Notes: generated by a model not told the origin, from the sequence alone. A DNA stretch of 64,000 bases from Amphibalanus amphitrite (GCF_019059575.1 NW_024882306.1:124001-188000), one strand, 5' to 3'; positions 21,301 to 33,434 are shown, counted from the first letter of the stretch. Numbers and translations: made by a program.

Positions 21301-23862
21301 ATGGATGTCCGAACTACGAGTCGGCGTGAAGGCCAGTACGTCATTTGACTCATTTTCAGCTTGATCTTAGGAGGATATTCAGTGGCAGAGGTATCATGCT
21401 AACGTCTAAACACAACAAAGAACACACAACACAACCCCTCTCCCACATACTAAGGCACCAAATTGTAGCCGCGTGTCGGTACTACCCTTCACTCCCCTCC
21501 CCACAGACCAACCAGCGTCCGGGCCGCGCCGGCTCCCCACCTGGTGGCGATGTGTTTGATGTCGTGCGACGTGACGCGCGTCTTGCTGAGGCAGAGCTCC
21601 TCCAGCTGCGGACACCGGTCTCCCACCAGGCAGAAGTTGTGCTCGCGGATGCGCGGGCAGGAGCGCAGCGTCACCTTGCGCACCGAGGCCGGCAGCAGGC
21701 TGAAGCAGTCGCCCGTGACGCCCGTGGAGACCAACTCCAGGGTACGCAGCTCGCCCAGGTACCTGGCGACGGGCGGACGGACGGTACCGTAACATACAAG
21801 TCAAAATCACAACACAAAATGCGTACAAAGAATGCGCAAGGTCAGGTCAGAGCAGGTCCAGGCTAAAAACTAGAAACATTGAGAAAACTTTTGCACAAAT
21901 AGGGCCGCATTTATCAGCAGCTTTATGCAGGTCAGGCCGCAATCAATGAACACCTTAGCTCTTTGAGGGCTCATGATCATTTTCGCATAAAAAGTGCTGA
22001 TCTAATCAAAAGTACCTACTGTTTTATCGCGTTTAAATTCAACATGCAATGCACACAACAAAAACACAACTTCAAAGATAAACCAGCGGATTTAGAAAAG
22101 CCAGCGCAACTATCGGTCCCTGAAGGTCACCGCTGCGCCAGACATGTATTGACTTTTGCCAGCACTCCACATACACCGGCGTGGCTATTCTGTGCCGATA
22201 GTCCCAATATAAAAACAGGTAAAAGGCGGAATGGGTAAAACAGGCAAACATCAAGCACACGTGCACATCATAAAGCTTGCACTCCTATGCCCCCTCCCCC
22301 TCCCACTACATATCCCTATTACACTTAACCATCTTCACGGCACGTTTGAAAGAAGTGGGGTCCAGCTCAACGATACTCACAGGCAGTTCATTTAAAAGTG
22401 ATGTTGCGCGATATAAAAACGATCGCTGCCCGGCGGCCGTTCGCATTGCAGGAGGCCTCAAAAGGCGATCCTGACGCGTACTGCGCTCGGACTGCTGGCG
22501 CGACAGACGGAGGCCCGACCCTGAGCGCCCGTTAGGCTTCTCAGTGACAGCCGTCCGACCGGCCAGTCAACTCACTTGAGAAGCACCTCGAGGTTCTGCT
22601 CCTTGAAGTTGAACTGCGGTACGTTGATGCGCTGCAGACGGGGACAGTTGCGGCAGAGGTTCTCCAAAAACCGGAACGACATCCTCAGGCAGCTGATGTC
22701 CAGGTCGATGAGGCGTGGACACAGCTTCCCTGGCGGTGCACAGGGTCCAGAGGGGTCAGACCAGCAGTAACGTACAGCCAACACACGCAGCTTGACAAAC
22801 ACCGTGATTTGGGAAACATGTATGTGGGAAATACAACATCGTCATATTTTAGAGGTCTCCACAGAATGGATTTTAACCATTTAAACATTACAATTCTAGA
22901 ACATTCTTACGACGAGCCTGGTTATCCAAAAGTGTTTTTGTACACGACAAACCAGCCCCTACATGGCCTCACTTTCTTGGACCACACCGGTCAGACGCCA
23001 CCCAGTGGAGTCGGTCCCGCCCCGCACTCCGCGCTCCGGTCCCGTCTCACCGATGCTGAGTATTCCATTCCTGGAGAGCCTCGCGCCGGCAGGTCCCAGT
23101 TCCAGCTTCTGCAGGTTGGGCAGCAGCTGCAGCACCAGCTTGAAGCGCTGGTCGGTCAGCGCCGGCCGGCACTGCACGTTCAGCGGCCCGAAGTAGCGGT
23201 TCAGGTTGATGTGTCGTACCGAGCGGAGACTGAGCTGGCACAGCTCCCGCCAGCGACGGCACACTGCCGACATAGGTCACACGGGGTCACACTGCGCCCT
23301 GCGGTTACGGGTCACACAAGTCACACAGCGGACACGGGTTACACTGTGGAAACGGTTCACATAAATATTCAATGAAAATTCTGCCCTGACTTGCACCGGG
23401 CCGAACCCACCCGCCCTGACCTTTACTCGGCCCCGCTCACTCTTCCTGACCAGGGTAAGTACTCGGCCCAACTCACCCACCCTGAATCGGACGGGCGATA
23501 TACTCACCTGCCCTAACTAGTACCCGGCAGAGCTCACCTGTCCTGACTAGTTCCCGGCGGAACTCACCTGCCCTGACTCGGACGCGCTCGGGCACGTTCA
23601 GGTGGGACAGCAGGTAGAGCAGCACCTCCTCCGGCAGTGCGTTGATGTGCGGCGTCACCACCGGCTCTGACGGCACCACCACCTGCTGCTGCGGCTGCGC
23701 GTGGCGGTCCCGGCGGCGACGCTCGGCGCTGGTGCGCCGCCGTTTGGCCGGGCCCGGCGCCGCGTCTGACCGGCCGGCCGGCGCCGCGTCCGCCCTCCCG
23801 GCCGGCTCCGGCGGACGCTGCGTCCTCTTGCGCAGCCGCTGCGACCAGTCAGTAGGCTCCAT
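18360..23862 (-). CDS. F-box / leucine-rich-repeat protein, seven exons
   Basis: The model joins 23568-23862, 23051-23263, 22576-22729, 21541-21762, 20969-21147, 20358-20571 and 18360-18699, all on the minus strand. All introns are GT-AG and phases match, giving 538 residues. Residues about 75-115 form an F-box (LPEEVLLYLL, then NVPERVR, then VCRRWREL) spanning the first junction. Residues about 120-490 are leucine-rich repeats (for example CPQLRHLDI, CTKLERLNL, LPQLHWLDL). The C-terminus is acidic and ends in a Trp-rich tail. F-box/LRR proteins recruit substrates to SCF (Skp1-Cul1-Rbx1) ubiquitin ligases; the substrate here is unknown and no specific FBXL orthologue is claimed. The exon 1 donor and exon 6 acceptor both sit in tandem repeats (separate entries), so in-frame isoforms are likely. 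ATG 23862 is the first in frame; the N-terminal 70 residues are basic and low-complexity. Confidence 0.85.
19846..19915 (+). other. tRNA-like fragment (possible SINE head)
   Basis: An A-box-like TTGCTCAGTTGG and a B-box-like GGTTCGAGTC lie at tRNA-like spacing. Acceptor-stem halves AGTCCT and AGGGCT pair, and GCTC/GAGC forms a D-stem. The T-stem does not pair well, and no clean anticodon arm forms. It lies inside intron 6 of the F-box gene. It is probably a tRNA pseudogene or tRNA-derived SINE rather than a functional tRNA. Confidence 0.4.
20571..20830 (-). repeat. 81-bp tandem repeat containing splice acceptors
   Basis: Three full units plus a partial fourth, period exactly 81 bp. Each full unit contains CCGTCAG followed by GCGGCGCCTCGTACC, so three equivalent acceptor sites open exon 6 of the F-box gene at 20571, 20652 or 20733. 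The frame is open across all units, so upstream choices would add 27 or 54 residues. Confidence 0.88.
23462..23580 (-). repeat. 30-bp tandem repeat containing splice donors
   Basis: Units of 30 bp place CAGGTGAGT/C donors on the minus strand at 23567, 23537 and 23507 (a weaker GGGTGAGT is near 23476). The first ends exon 1 of the F-box gene in this model. The frame stays open to 23473, so later donors would add 10 or 20 residues. More diverged units continue into the intron. Confidence 0.82.
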
Positions 23863-26800
23863 GGCTGCCGTCCTGACGTCTGCCGGGCAGGGGGACCAGT
23901 TACAAACTTTTCTATTGACTGTTACTGACCGGAGAGGTCATTCTTGCCTGTGCCTCTCTGGAAGACTTTTAAAACAAATCTGATAAATATACATGATATC
24001 TACCACATAATACATGAATAAAACACAGATAATACATGGATATTGCATGGATAAATATACAACAATCAAAATGGAAAGTAAAAGGTGTCCAACTTTAACT
24101 TTAACCCTCCAAGCAGCAATGACTAGGCTGGTTGAGCTAAAAATAGGTTTAAGGGTGGATGCCAGCCACGAAATTACAATAATGCATTCTATGTGAAATG
24201 GTTAAGATGTGAGCTCACACCTGTGTCCCTCTTCTTGACACTTTCAAGGTCCTTACTTTACTGGTAGATACTACCACAAATTTCAGTGTCATAGGGCCGG
24301 TTACAGAGCCTACAGTAAAAAAACTTGTGGCTCTACTTCTTAGTCTACTTAGACAGTTTTACAGGAGATACTGCAATCAATGATTTCTGGAGATTTCTGG
24401 TGATTGATGTATGGGACACAAAGAATGATGATCTGCTCTTCAAAATCAAAATAACTTGTCAGTTTTATTTAAAAAGCTTTCCAAATGTCTGTAAATGACT
24501 CTCCTTGCATTTAAAGAACTGTAGAAAGTCCTGTGTTTAGATGAGTAAATACTTCATGTGAACCATACTTGTAGAACAGAGCCTCCAGCTAATGTAGACC
24601 TCTCAAATGAAATGACTGGAGGTTGCTGCTGGTTTCTGGTCACCAGCCTTGCTTTTCTTGTGGTGCTGGAATGCTGACTGGGTAATTCTGGAGCCTACTA
24701 GAGCTTTCTGGTGTTTTCTGGTGGCACTGGAACAGACCCATGGCAACTACCAACTGCAGCATAGCCCATGCCAATTCACTACACAAAGCTGATGAGATCA
24801 GGGCCCTGTCTCACAGAATGCATGCTGGTGCTGCTAATGGATACCTTCTAGTGCATTTGCACTCAAAAAGCTCAGATTCCTGCAATGAAAGTTGTTGATA
24901 TTTCAATAGAAATGTAGCAGCTAGTAGCAGCTACTTGCTACTAGGTGCTAGCTAGCAGCTTAAGTAAATGCTAGCAGAAGCAGCTACCAACATGCTGTGA
25001 AACAGGGTCCATTAGCTAAATCATGATGAGGACCAAGAGCATCTGCTAGGTAATGCTTTGAAACCTAACCTGATTTTCAGAGTCAAAGTATGGAAGGAAG
25101 GTAATTATACAAAGGCTAAAGCAAAACTTTTGCACATGGAAATCACATCTTGATCTCAGCACCTGCATGACATAGGTACCTATTTTCTGCTCCTAGCACA
25201 CAGCTCAATGCACTGTGCTGCACCGTGCAAAGGCAAAAACTACTATGTGAGGTCAGACTCTGACCTCACATAGTAGTTTTTGCCTTTGCATGGCAGTCAG
25301 CAGCGTGTTGGCATCAGAAAATATGCCATGTGTTCCAATGTGTGGTAGGTAGGTAGGAACTGAGAGATGTGATTGGCAAGCCTGAAAGCTGTTTTCCATG
25401 ATATAGGCACATTGGACAAACTCAGGATTAGCAAATACTGAAAGAAGCTGAAGCCTCATACATGACATACAATGTGTCAATAAAAGCATGATTACTAACA
25501 AAGCATTGAACTAACCTGAAGTTATTCTGATTCTGATTTCTCAACAGATGCTGCCAATGGCCGCGAGAAAAGTGAATCGTTAAGTTTCAGTTCGCATTGG
25601 CCAATACACCTTACTTGTCTAGTATTACATCATATGAATCCAAAGAAATCTGAAAACCTTGCCTTGAAATACAGATTTTGCACCCTTGGCACGGGCTCTG
25701 GTATTAACTGGATAATTCGCCAGCTGACGCCGTATGGTGGCGCTAGTGGAGCAGCACCATATGACGTCAGCAGAAAACACCGTGAGCAGCTATGAAATGG
25801 GAACGAGCACCACGGAAATATCGAAAGGTGATGGACATGTACTGACTTTTGTCATTCAAGTACCACCAACACCATACAAAAACCATATAATATTATCAAG
25901 ACTGATTCTGGAATCGATTTGTTCGGGTATTTAAAACACACAAAAAATGTTTGTTACCGAATTCTGAAACAGTATAAGGATATTCTTGTTCCTTACTTTT
26001 GCCTTGTGGAGTACTTTTACTTGCTTTCTAGTGCGCCCATCACTATCTTGAAATCTGGATTGCAACGCTGTAGGAAAACTTTATTTCATTTGTCATTTCT
26101 TCCACTTTTGAGCAGTGATAATTTATTTGGGTTTATACATTCAATAATGAAGACGGCTCCTAACTTTTTAGGGATCTGCAGTGGCTCTGAGAGTAAAATC
26201 AGATATTTTCTAGAAACTTGAGGCCACTATTTTCTTATATGCTAGATAATATACAAATATTGACATGTAAAGAATGATACGGGTGTATAATTCTGCATAA
26301 ATATCAATTCAAAGTATTTAAATTTTTCAAGAACCTTTTTAATTCTTCCATAATGACTTCTTTCAATACAAGCTGGAAGCAATTTCAATCAATAAAGCAG
26401 CACAAGGCAGTACATTGAGCTACAATGATCCATAACCAATCGGCACCTGCAATTTGATTGATCTTCGAGATGTACCCTGCCTGTTTCCTGACTTTCCCTT
26501 TTCGTTGTACTGGGTGAAGTGAATATTCTGTGAATATTCTTCTGACAGTCAGTTTTTAATCCTACATTATGTTGTCAATCAGATTTAATTGGTTCAAAAA
26601 CCGTCGTAGTCCGTCTCATTCGCAGTCTACATCTCCACATGCGCACCCATACATGCTCAAAATTTTCACTACGTATGTACTATGTACCCTGCAGCGTATC
26701 CTGATGAAAAATGTTTTGTTGAAATCAGAGACACTTCCCAAGGTAGGCCATAGTACATGGCCATATATTTAAGTCAAAACAGATAAACAGATAAACACAA

Positions 26801-27080
26801 TTCCAATCATCAAGTCAACCAGCATCGACAATCTGCACATAAGTTCTAAACCTATTGTAAGACTACTTTGTATTCAAACTTTGTATTGCAGAAGGGTGGA
26901 AGCTGCATGGAATTATGCGACAATTTCAGCGTGCATCCACGCTCGAAAGAGCAGGGTTAATTGTAACAATGTCAATACCATAATAACGTAATTGTAGGTG
27001 TTGTGATTCGGTTGTCTCTTGTCTGTGCTGGCCATTGCGCGGGCGGTCCAGCGGCGGAACTCGGCTTCGCCGCCGTGGCG
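23863..27080. other. Intergenic, no supported gene
   Basis: A 3.2-kb region upstream of the F-box gene. It contains a perfect 65-bp palindrome (25226-25290). Otherwise it is AT-rich with no ORF carrying a recognisable domain. The F-box promoter should lie just above 23862, but no element can be named. Confidence 0.4.
25226..25290. repeat. Perfect 65-bp palindrome, one-base centre
   Basis: Two 32-nt arms (25226-25257, 25259-25290) are exact reverse complements around C25258. The innermost part reads GTGAGGTCAGA and its complement, so it again contains AGGTCA/TGACCT. It could extrude as a cruciform. No transposon ends are recognisable around it. Confidence 0.88.
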
Positions 27081-28150
27081 CGCTGGCAGTTGCTTCTTCT
27101 TCTTCTTCTGCATCCCATTGCCAACCCGCTCAGGGGGGCGGCGGCGCAGGCGGGTCGAGCGGCGGCTCGGTCCGCCCAACATCCTCGATGAAGGTGACGA
27201 CCTTCGTCGCCGGGCCGCCGAGGACGTCGACCAGGCGAGGGTCGACACCCCAGCGGCGGCGGCGGGCCGCCTCATAGGCCGGACAATCGGTCAGTAGGTG
27301 CGCCGCGCGGTCGGGCTCCCCGCACGCGGGGCATTCGTCGTCGGCTTCCGGGCCAATCTTGTGGAGCGTGTCACGGGTCAGCGGTGATGTGCCGGTCCTC
27401 AGCTGGGACAGCGTCACCGACCCCAGCGCGCCAGGGAGTCGTGGCCAGGCGTGGGGTCCGGGTGCGGGTGGGCAGCGGTTGCCCTCTGTCGCGACAGCTC
27501 CCGGACATGGCGCGTGACGGCGGCCCGCGCACTCGACAGGTCGATCGGTGCGCTGTCTTGGTCGCCCGCCGTGGCCTCGCCAGCCAGGAGGTCGGCGGTT
27601 TCGTTGCCGTCCAGCCCGGCATGGCCTGGCACCCACTGGAGCACCGTCTCGGTGCCGTTCTCGGTGAGGGTGCTCAGCACTCAGCAGCCTCCACACCTCG
27701 GCGGCCAGGGCCATGGTCTGGTTAGCTGGGCCGCGGCCAAGTAGTTGGAGCCCAGACCTTGAGTCGGTGAGGAGGCGGACCGACTTGGTCGATGCCAACT
27801 CCCCGTCCTCCAGGCCGGCCACAGCCGCGAACGCCTCGCGCATGGCGGTCAGTTCTGCTCTTAGGCTGGAGCAGACCGCCCCTGCAGGAGCGCGCACGGT
27901 CTCTTCTCTGTTGAGGTGGTGGAACTGGATCAGCGCCTGCGCCGCCCTGTTCCGTCCGCCGCGAGCCGAGCCGTCCGACCAGATAGTGACGTCCGGGTGC
28001 GGGAGCTCTGCAATGGCTCGCAGGGCAGCTTCCCTGCGGACTGCAGGCGGGTCCGACCGGCGGGTGGCCACGGGCAGGTCCACCCTGAAGGTGATGCCGC
28101 TGCGGTGGCCCAGCCATGGCGGGTCGCAGCTGTAGAACGCCGAACCTGTA
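27080..28150 (-). mobile_element. Non-LTR retrotransposon 3' fragment with RNase H
   Basis: The minus-strand frame contains an RNase H domain (TIWSDGSARGG, then SLRAELTAMREAF, then LLTDSRSGLQLL) and, in a shifted frame (27414-27680), VLQWVPGHAGLDGNETADLL. It ends with a CPAC and AAHLLTDCPAYEA zinc-knuckle-like tail. At least two frameshifts separate these parts, so it is a pseudogene. The short 3' UTR ends in an (AAG)n tail at about 27091-27110, like the intact relative at 50893-55284. The 5' end is truncated near 28140. No clear target duplication is seen. Confidence 0.85.
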
Positions 28151-29970
28151 ACACAATAGAATTGCAATTGTAACAAAGACCTGCATGGTCAGCACACATC
28201 TGTCATCTGCAGTGACTGTCATCCCAAGTTGGTATGAATTGGCACAAAGTTGGGTCATGGTAGCACTAGCAGACGTAGCACAAGCTGTTGTGATATGCCA
28301 TACCGTAGGACTAGGTCGTAGGTTGTAAATTTTAGGTTTAAGGCTGTAGGTTGTAGGTCAGGTTAGGTAAGGTTTGGTTAGAAAGACCCATTCTCGTGCA
28401 TCGGGCAGCTTGTGCTACATCTACCTTACCAATACCCAATTTGGATTCCCAAAATTGATGGCAAACAGGCTTTTTGTATAACAAGTGTGGTTAATTGTTC
28501 TAATCCCCGCTGCAATGTGAGGGTAACTGCTTTTCTACAATCACAAAATTTGAATTCATATAGGTAGGTGTTTACATGTTCAGAAAATGATACAAAATAT
28601 GACACGATTATAGCTGCAACTGGATAATGGATACCAACCTCAACTAAAAGTTTCTGCAGCCTTATAACCTAACAAATGACTAAATTGCCAAAATAAATCC
28701 CTTAGTACAATAGCTTGACTCTAAAAAATAACAGAAATTTTGCATGCAGACCCTCTGAAATGGAGGGTTTATGAAAAGTAACAAAAATAAACATTCACCA
28801 ATATCAATATGTTGTTATAAATTTCATATGTAGCATAAGCGCCAATACTGCCTTCATTTACAATGTTGCTACTGTTTTCCACTCACAAACGCTGCCCTCC
28901 GTGGACAGCAGCAGCAGCAGTGAAACGTCACCCGTGGTGTGACATCATCACCCATGACGTAATGGAAATCCAGTTGTTACCAAGGCCCCTTGGCACCTAC
29001 TCGAGCGTGCCGGAACTGTCCGGAACAAGTTTATTCACCAAAAACAAAACCAGTGTAATTTTCACTAACTCTTGATGATTGCCTTCCTTTGATTTTTCCT
29101 GTTCTGCAGGGCACAATGACATATCTGTGATAAGAAATCCTAGCTAATCAAATGACGTCAAGAACAAATGATAGCTATTTCTTACAAAAAATAGGCGTAA
29201 ATCAATTAATTTTTTAATAGAAATTGTCCCCAACGCAAACATTGGCTCAAATTCTAACCCTAACCAGACTCAATCACCCAAAAAGGGTCAAATTCTTGAG
29301 GCAATAGCACACACAGGAATCAACATGAGCATTCGAGAGCATCGACCTATCGCAAAAGAACAGAGATGCGCCACTTATGTAGCATAGCTCATAAACATTC
29401 TCCGGCAATTGGCCGGCAATTTGGGAAAGATACCTGTGTGGTAGTGTTTGCTTGTAGTTAGTACCTAGTAGTATCCTGACTTATTGATCGAATAATTAAA
29501 AAAAAAAATTATTCTGCCTCTTTGGGTAAGCTCTTAGCTCTCTGTAGTATGTGCATGCAGTCAGCCGTTCAAACAAAGGTACCTACTGTTTGTGTTTAGA
29601 TGAGGTACTCGCCAGTCGCCAGCAACTAGCAAGTTACGTGGGTCGACCGGTCCCAGGATGAGGACTTCGATCGAATCAGAATCGTACTTAGAAATAAAGG
29701 AACAGTAGGTCTTCATTACATAGAAATATCTAATTTTAAGTGCTTGAAACACAGGGCCTCGTCCAACATGTTAACATGGGGGGGCCAAACCCCCGCAGTC
29801 ACCGGCCTGCCCCCCCCCCCCCCCAGTCTGAGTCAGGGTAAAAATGTCACTACTGGGGGGGCCGGCAAAAGCAAAAAGGCAAACAAATTTTTACTGCAAG
29901 GCACATAAAAGCAAATGCGTAAACGAAACATGGATGCAATGTGAGCACATTGATATGCCCAATTACCTTT
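28151..29970. other. Intergenic, no supported gene
   Basis: Mostly AT-rich. It includes a GTAGGTT/GGTTAGG-rich patch (28310-28390) and G/C homopolymer runs at 29775-29825. No coding signal is recognised. Confidence 0.4.
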
Positions 29971-29971
29971 C

Positions 29972-31040
29972 ATCATATCATATCATATATTTAGGAATAC
30001 ATCCATAAAATGGGTTTTCAGCATTCCAGGTCATGTAACACAAGTAAAAGCATTTTCCTATCAATCCACAGTTGCATCACCCTTTAAAAGGCATCTGCGA
30101 TACACTTTTTAAAGACAGGAAGAGAAGACGCGTTTCTCGCACTCAGTGGTAGCCTATTCCATGCTCTCACCGCCCTATTGAAGAACGACCGACGGGCAAA
30201 CTCTGTGCGGGCCCGCGGCACCTCCAGCTCGCCGTCATGTGTCGCTCTCGTTTCACGCACAGACACATCAGAGCGGTGGGTGATGCGTGAGCGAAGAAGC
30301 TCAGGGGCGCTCGCGACATGGTTCAGGTTGTACATGACGCACAGGTCACGCTCAGTTACTTATCATGTCCTCGATCACCCGCCATCCAAGCTCTCGCAGT
30401 GTCCCGGAAATGTGTTCACGATAGCCAAGACCAGTGACAATGCAGGCGCCGAAATTCATGCATCTCTGAAGTCTGTGATTTTGGGTCTTTGTGCAGCTTC
30501 CCCACACGCACATGCAGTACTGCAGATGAGGGAATACCAGTACCTCGACCAACAGCTGCTTTGTCTCACGCGGCACACGACGCTGCATTCTGGCCAGCCC
30601 TATCAGAATGCAGTAACATCGTCGAGTGATCGCAGCCACATGCTGCTCCCACGTCAGGCACGAGTCGATGTTGACGCCTAGGACCCTCGCCGACTGCACA
30701 AGCACGACTTCCGACTCGCCGTATTTGACGGTGAAGTTGACGTGATCATTTTGGCGTGAGGATATCAAGCAGTTCGGTCTTCGAAGGGTTTATCTTTAGC
30801 CTATTTTGCGTGAACCAGCAGAGAGCTACAGACAGGGTTTGTTCAACGCGGCATTTGAGCTCTGACAGGTTTCTTGGCGAGTCTGAATCTATAAACTGGG
30901 CATCATCGGCGTACATAACAAGCCTCCCGCGCGGCACGTGTTGTGACAAATCATTGGAGAACACCAGGAACAACACTGGGCCCATTATGCTGCCCTGCAC
31001 CACCCCATGCGTCACCGGCAGCTCAGCACCCGATCCACCT
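29972..31040 (-). pseudogene. Broken non-LTR reverse transcriptase (CR1/L2-like)
   Basis: On the minus strand, 31015-30746 carries GVVQGSIMGPVLFLVFSNDL and the catalytic YADDAQF. Frame then shifts to 30768-30352 (LQSARVLGVNIDSCLTWEQH-type thumb region), and shifts again to 30335-30084 (RRSFFNRAVRAWNRLP). The 3' end is an (ATATG)n tract near 29973-30000. The N-terminal RT fingers and endonuclease are absent. It is a frameshifted relic and cannot be active. Confidence 0.85.
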
Positions 31041-31864
31041 CTAACTGACCTTTGACTGTTTTACGCGTTTATTTTGTTAGCCTGATGCCATTGTTTTTTT
31101 TTCCGCTGAGCAATACGTTACATTTCGGGTTTTCAGGCGACATAACTCCGTGTCCCGAATATTCTCTTTCACGTATTCTCCTGTTGTTTCTGTCCTCGGG
31201 GCGTCAATCTGTTGTTTCTACCTATCGTCGTTCTCTTTACGCGACGTAGAACTTCTGGCTGGACGGTCACCGGTGTGCGGCAAGAGTAGCTCCTAATCGT
31301 AATGAAGCAGGCTGAGTCAGGACCCCTACTGGTTGATCTGACCTGACCTGACCCGACATGGCCTAAATGCATAAAGACATCATCTGTGATCAAAACTAAC
31401 ACGATATTCGTGATCACCCCGAAAAAAACTCCACAGCAGCCACACTTAACGACCTTCTAACTAGTCCCGATTTTTCCAACTTTTGGGTCATTGACCTGAC
31501 CTGGAAGGTCAACCGATGACCTAGAACCTTAAAATCAGGTATCATCGGTTTCCTCTCGTCACGGGCAACACGCTCGTTTTTTCCGAGAAGCTCTAGCTCG
31601 ATCAGGGGCCAGACGCTAGGGGACCCCCCCCCCCCCCCTTGCGCTGTCGAAGGACGCAAAATGGCCTGTTCCGGCGAGGGATGATAATTGTTACTATAAC
31701 ACGCTCGGACAAACAAAGGTAACTGAGGATTGGAGCGGACCTGATGGTAACAGAGTGACGAACCGCCAATGTAACAGTCGTCACTTGGTCGGGGTCCGGA
31801 GAAGCTGAGGGCAGTAACAGGTGTGCTAGCACGCTTTATTCCTAATGTCTTTCTTCTTTTTCAG
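31041..31864. other. AGGTCA-transposon fragment and RPAP3 5' flank
   Basis: 31310-31620 closely matches 58170-58480 (for example TTGACCTGACCTGGAAGGTC and GGGCAACACGCTCG in both) and ends at a C-run (31621-31640). It is a truncated AGGTCA-family copy. The rest is the RPAP3 5' flank, ending in the pyrimidine tract TTCTTCTTTTTCAG at 31851-31864, a strong splice acceptor. Confidence 0.6.
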
Positions 31865-31871
31865 TTACGCC

Positions 31872-33275
31872 ATGGATCCAATTAAACTACAGCAAGATCT
31901 TAGAAATAACCAGGAGGATGTACAGAGCTACATGCGCGACCTCCGAAACTGGACTGATCAGATAAAGAAGAAGGATAAGGAACTTACATCTCAATCTAAG
32001 CGGGCCCAGCCGACAGAGAGCTCACAATCTAAAGGCTCTGGCGACTCAAAGAGGCCCAAGGCGCCGTCACCTACCGAGGGAGGCGGAAAGAAACGAACCG
32101 TGAGAGTAGAGAATGAGCCGTCGGAGGAGGTGCTCAGACTTAAAGAAGCGGGGAACGAATGCCTGAAGAACAAGGAATATGAAAAGGCGATCACGCACTA
32201 TTCCACTGCCATGAAGCTGGATCCCAACTACCATGTTCTTCCTGCCAATCGTGGCATGGCCTATTTGAAACTGAACTCTTTTGAAAAGGCAGAGGAAGAC
32301 TGCGGGAAAGCAGTTGCGCTTGACCCCGGATATATCAAAGGCTACCTCAGGAGAGGGACTGCTCGTTTGGAGCTGGGGAAGCTCCAGTTGGCAAAAGAAG
32401 ACTACCAGAAGGTTCTAAAGCTGGAGCCACACAACCCTCAGGCCAAAAGAAGTATGGAGCGGATCAAACTGGAGGAGGACAAGCAGGCGCGACTTAAAAC
32501 AACTAAAAGGAAAAGTGACCTCCCCACCTCCAGTGATCCGAGTAGCAAAACGTCCAGACCACTCGATCAAACCCCACCAGTCAAAGAAAAGCCTGCGCAC
32601 TTGCGATCTAAAACCCAGCTGAAGAAAATACACATCGAGCAGGTGGGGAACGACGCCGAGCTTGAGAACTACATCAATGGCTCCAGTAGTGTTAATTCTG
32701 AAGGTGCTTCCGAAACTGGTGGTGGAGAAGCGGAGCAGCCACCATCGATCAATGGCGACGAGACGCCAAATGGGACCGCTGAACCGAGTGAGCCAGAGGA
32801 AAAGCAATGCCCCGCGCCAGAGGAGCCGAGTGCAGAGGCGTCCGTGCCAAAGGTGGACCAGGCGCCGGCGCCAGACCCGAAGGAAACCCCTCCTCCCGAG
32901 GTCGTGGCTACACCAGCCATGGCCGTGCCGGCGGCGCCCCGATCCTCGTACGAGTTCGTCCGCGACTGGAAACTGCTGAGGACTCACGGCGAGTTGCGGA
33001 GTCAGTACCTGCGGCAGATCCCGCCCGGCGACTACGCGAGCATCTTCAAACAGGCGCTGGAGGAGAGCACGCTGGTGGAGATCCTGCGGGTGGCCGAGAC
33101 GCTGCCGGCCGCAGAGATCGGCTCCCACCTACGCGGCCTGAGTCAAGTGCAGCGGGTGGACGTGCTCGTCATGTTCATGAGCTCCCAGGACAGGAAGCTG
33201 CTCCAGGGCCTGGTGAGCAGGTGTGAAGAGGACGGTCAGGATATGAGCGATGTGAAAAAGCGGGTCGGTGTGTAG
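31872..33275 (+). CDS. RPAP3: RNA polymerase II-associated protein 3 (R2TP co-chaperone)
   Basis: 467 residues. Residues about 82-200 form a TPR domain (LKEAGNECLKNKEYEKAITHY and following repeats), expected to bind the HSP90/HSP70 C-terminus. A low-complexity linker follows. Residues about 356-450 match the RPAP3 C-terminal domain (SSYEFVRDWK, YLRQIPPGDYASIFK, VDVLVMFMSS), which docks on RUVBL1/2. RPAP3 works in R2TP, assembling RNA polymerase II, PIKKs, snoRNPs and axonemal dyneins. It has one TPR block, whereas the vertebrate protein (about 665 residues) has two. ATG 31872 was chosen over 31845 because the latter lies in the pyrimidine tract of a splice acceptor ending at 31864; a 5' UTR exon must lie upstream. 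The coding part is intronless. It converges with DRC4, about 310 bp between stops. Confidence 0.9.
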   Translation: MDPIKLQQDLRNNQEDVQSYMRDLRNWTDQIKKKDKELTSQSKRAQPTESSQSKGSGDSKRPKAPSPTEGGGKKRTVRVENEPSEEVLRLKEAGNECLKNKEYEKAITHYSTAMKLDPNYHVLPANRGMAYLKLNSFEKAEEDCGKAVALDPGYIKGYLRRGTARLELGKLQLAKEDYQKVLKLEPHNPQAKRSMERIKLEEDKQARLKTTKRKSDLPTSSDPSSKTSRPLDQTPPVKEKPAHLRSKTQLKKIHIEQVGNDAELENYINGSSSVNSEGASETGGGEAEQPPSINGDETPNGTAEPSEPEEKQCPAPEEPSAEASVPKVDQAPAPDPKETPPPEVVATPAMAVPAAPRSSYEFVRDWKLLRTHGELRSQYLRQIPPGDYASIFKQALEESTLVEILRVAETLPAAEIGSHLRGLSQVQRVDVLVMFMSSQDRKLLQGLVSRCEEDGQDMSDVKKRVGV

Positions 33276-33434
33276 ATCGTACGTGTAGCCGATCTGAATT
33301 CAGTCTATGGCTTCTCCGTCTGTCGTTCGCGAGTTGTTTTTGCGTTCTGGAGTCCCGCTGTTGCCAAGAGCTGTGATCATTATATCCGTGCATACGAGTA
33401 ACCTAGAACGTTGGTCAATACAGTCGTTTTTTTT

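Noticed and set aside
29760..29880. G/C-run stretch as another TTAA element
   Set aside because: No TTAA-bounded inverted ends or AGGTCA array accompany it.
31845..31871. Upstream ATG at 31845 as RPAP3 start
   Set aside because: It encodes MSFFFFSYA from the pyrimidine tract of a splice acceptor; ATG 31872 follows the AG and matches the family start.
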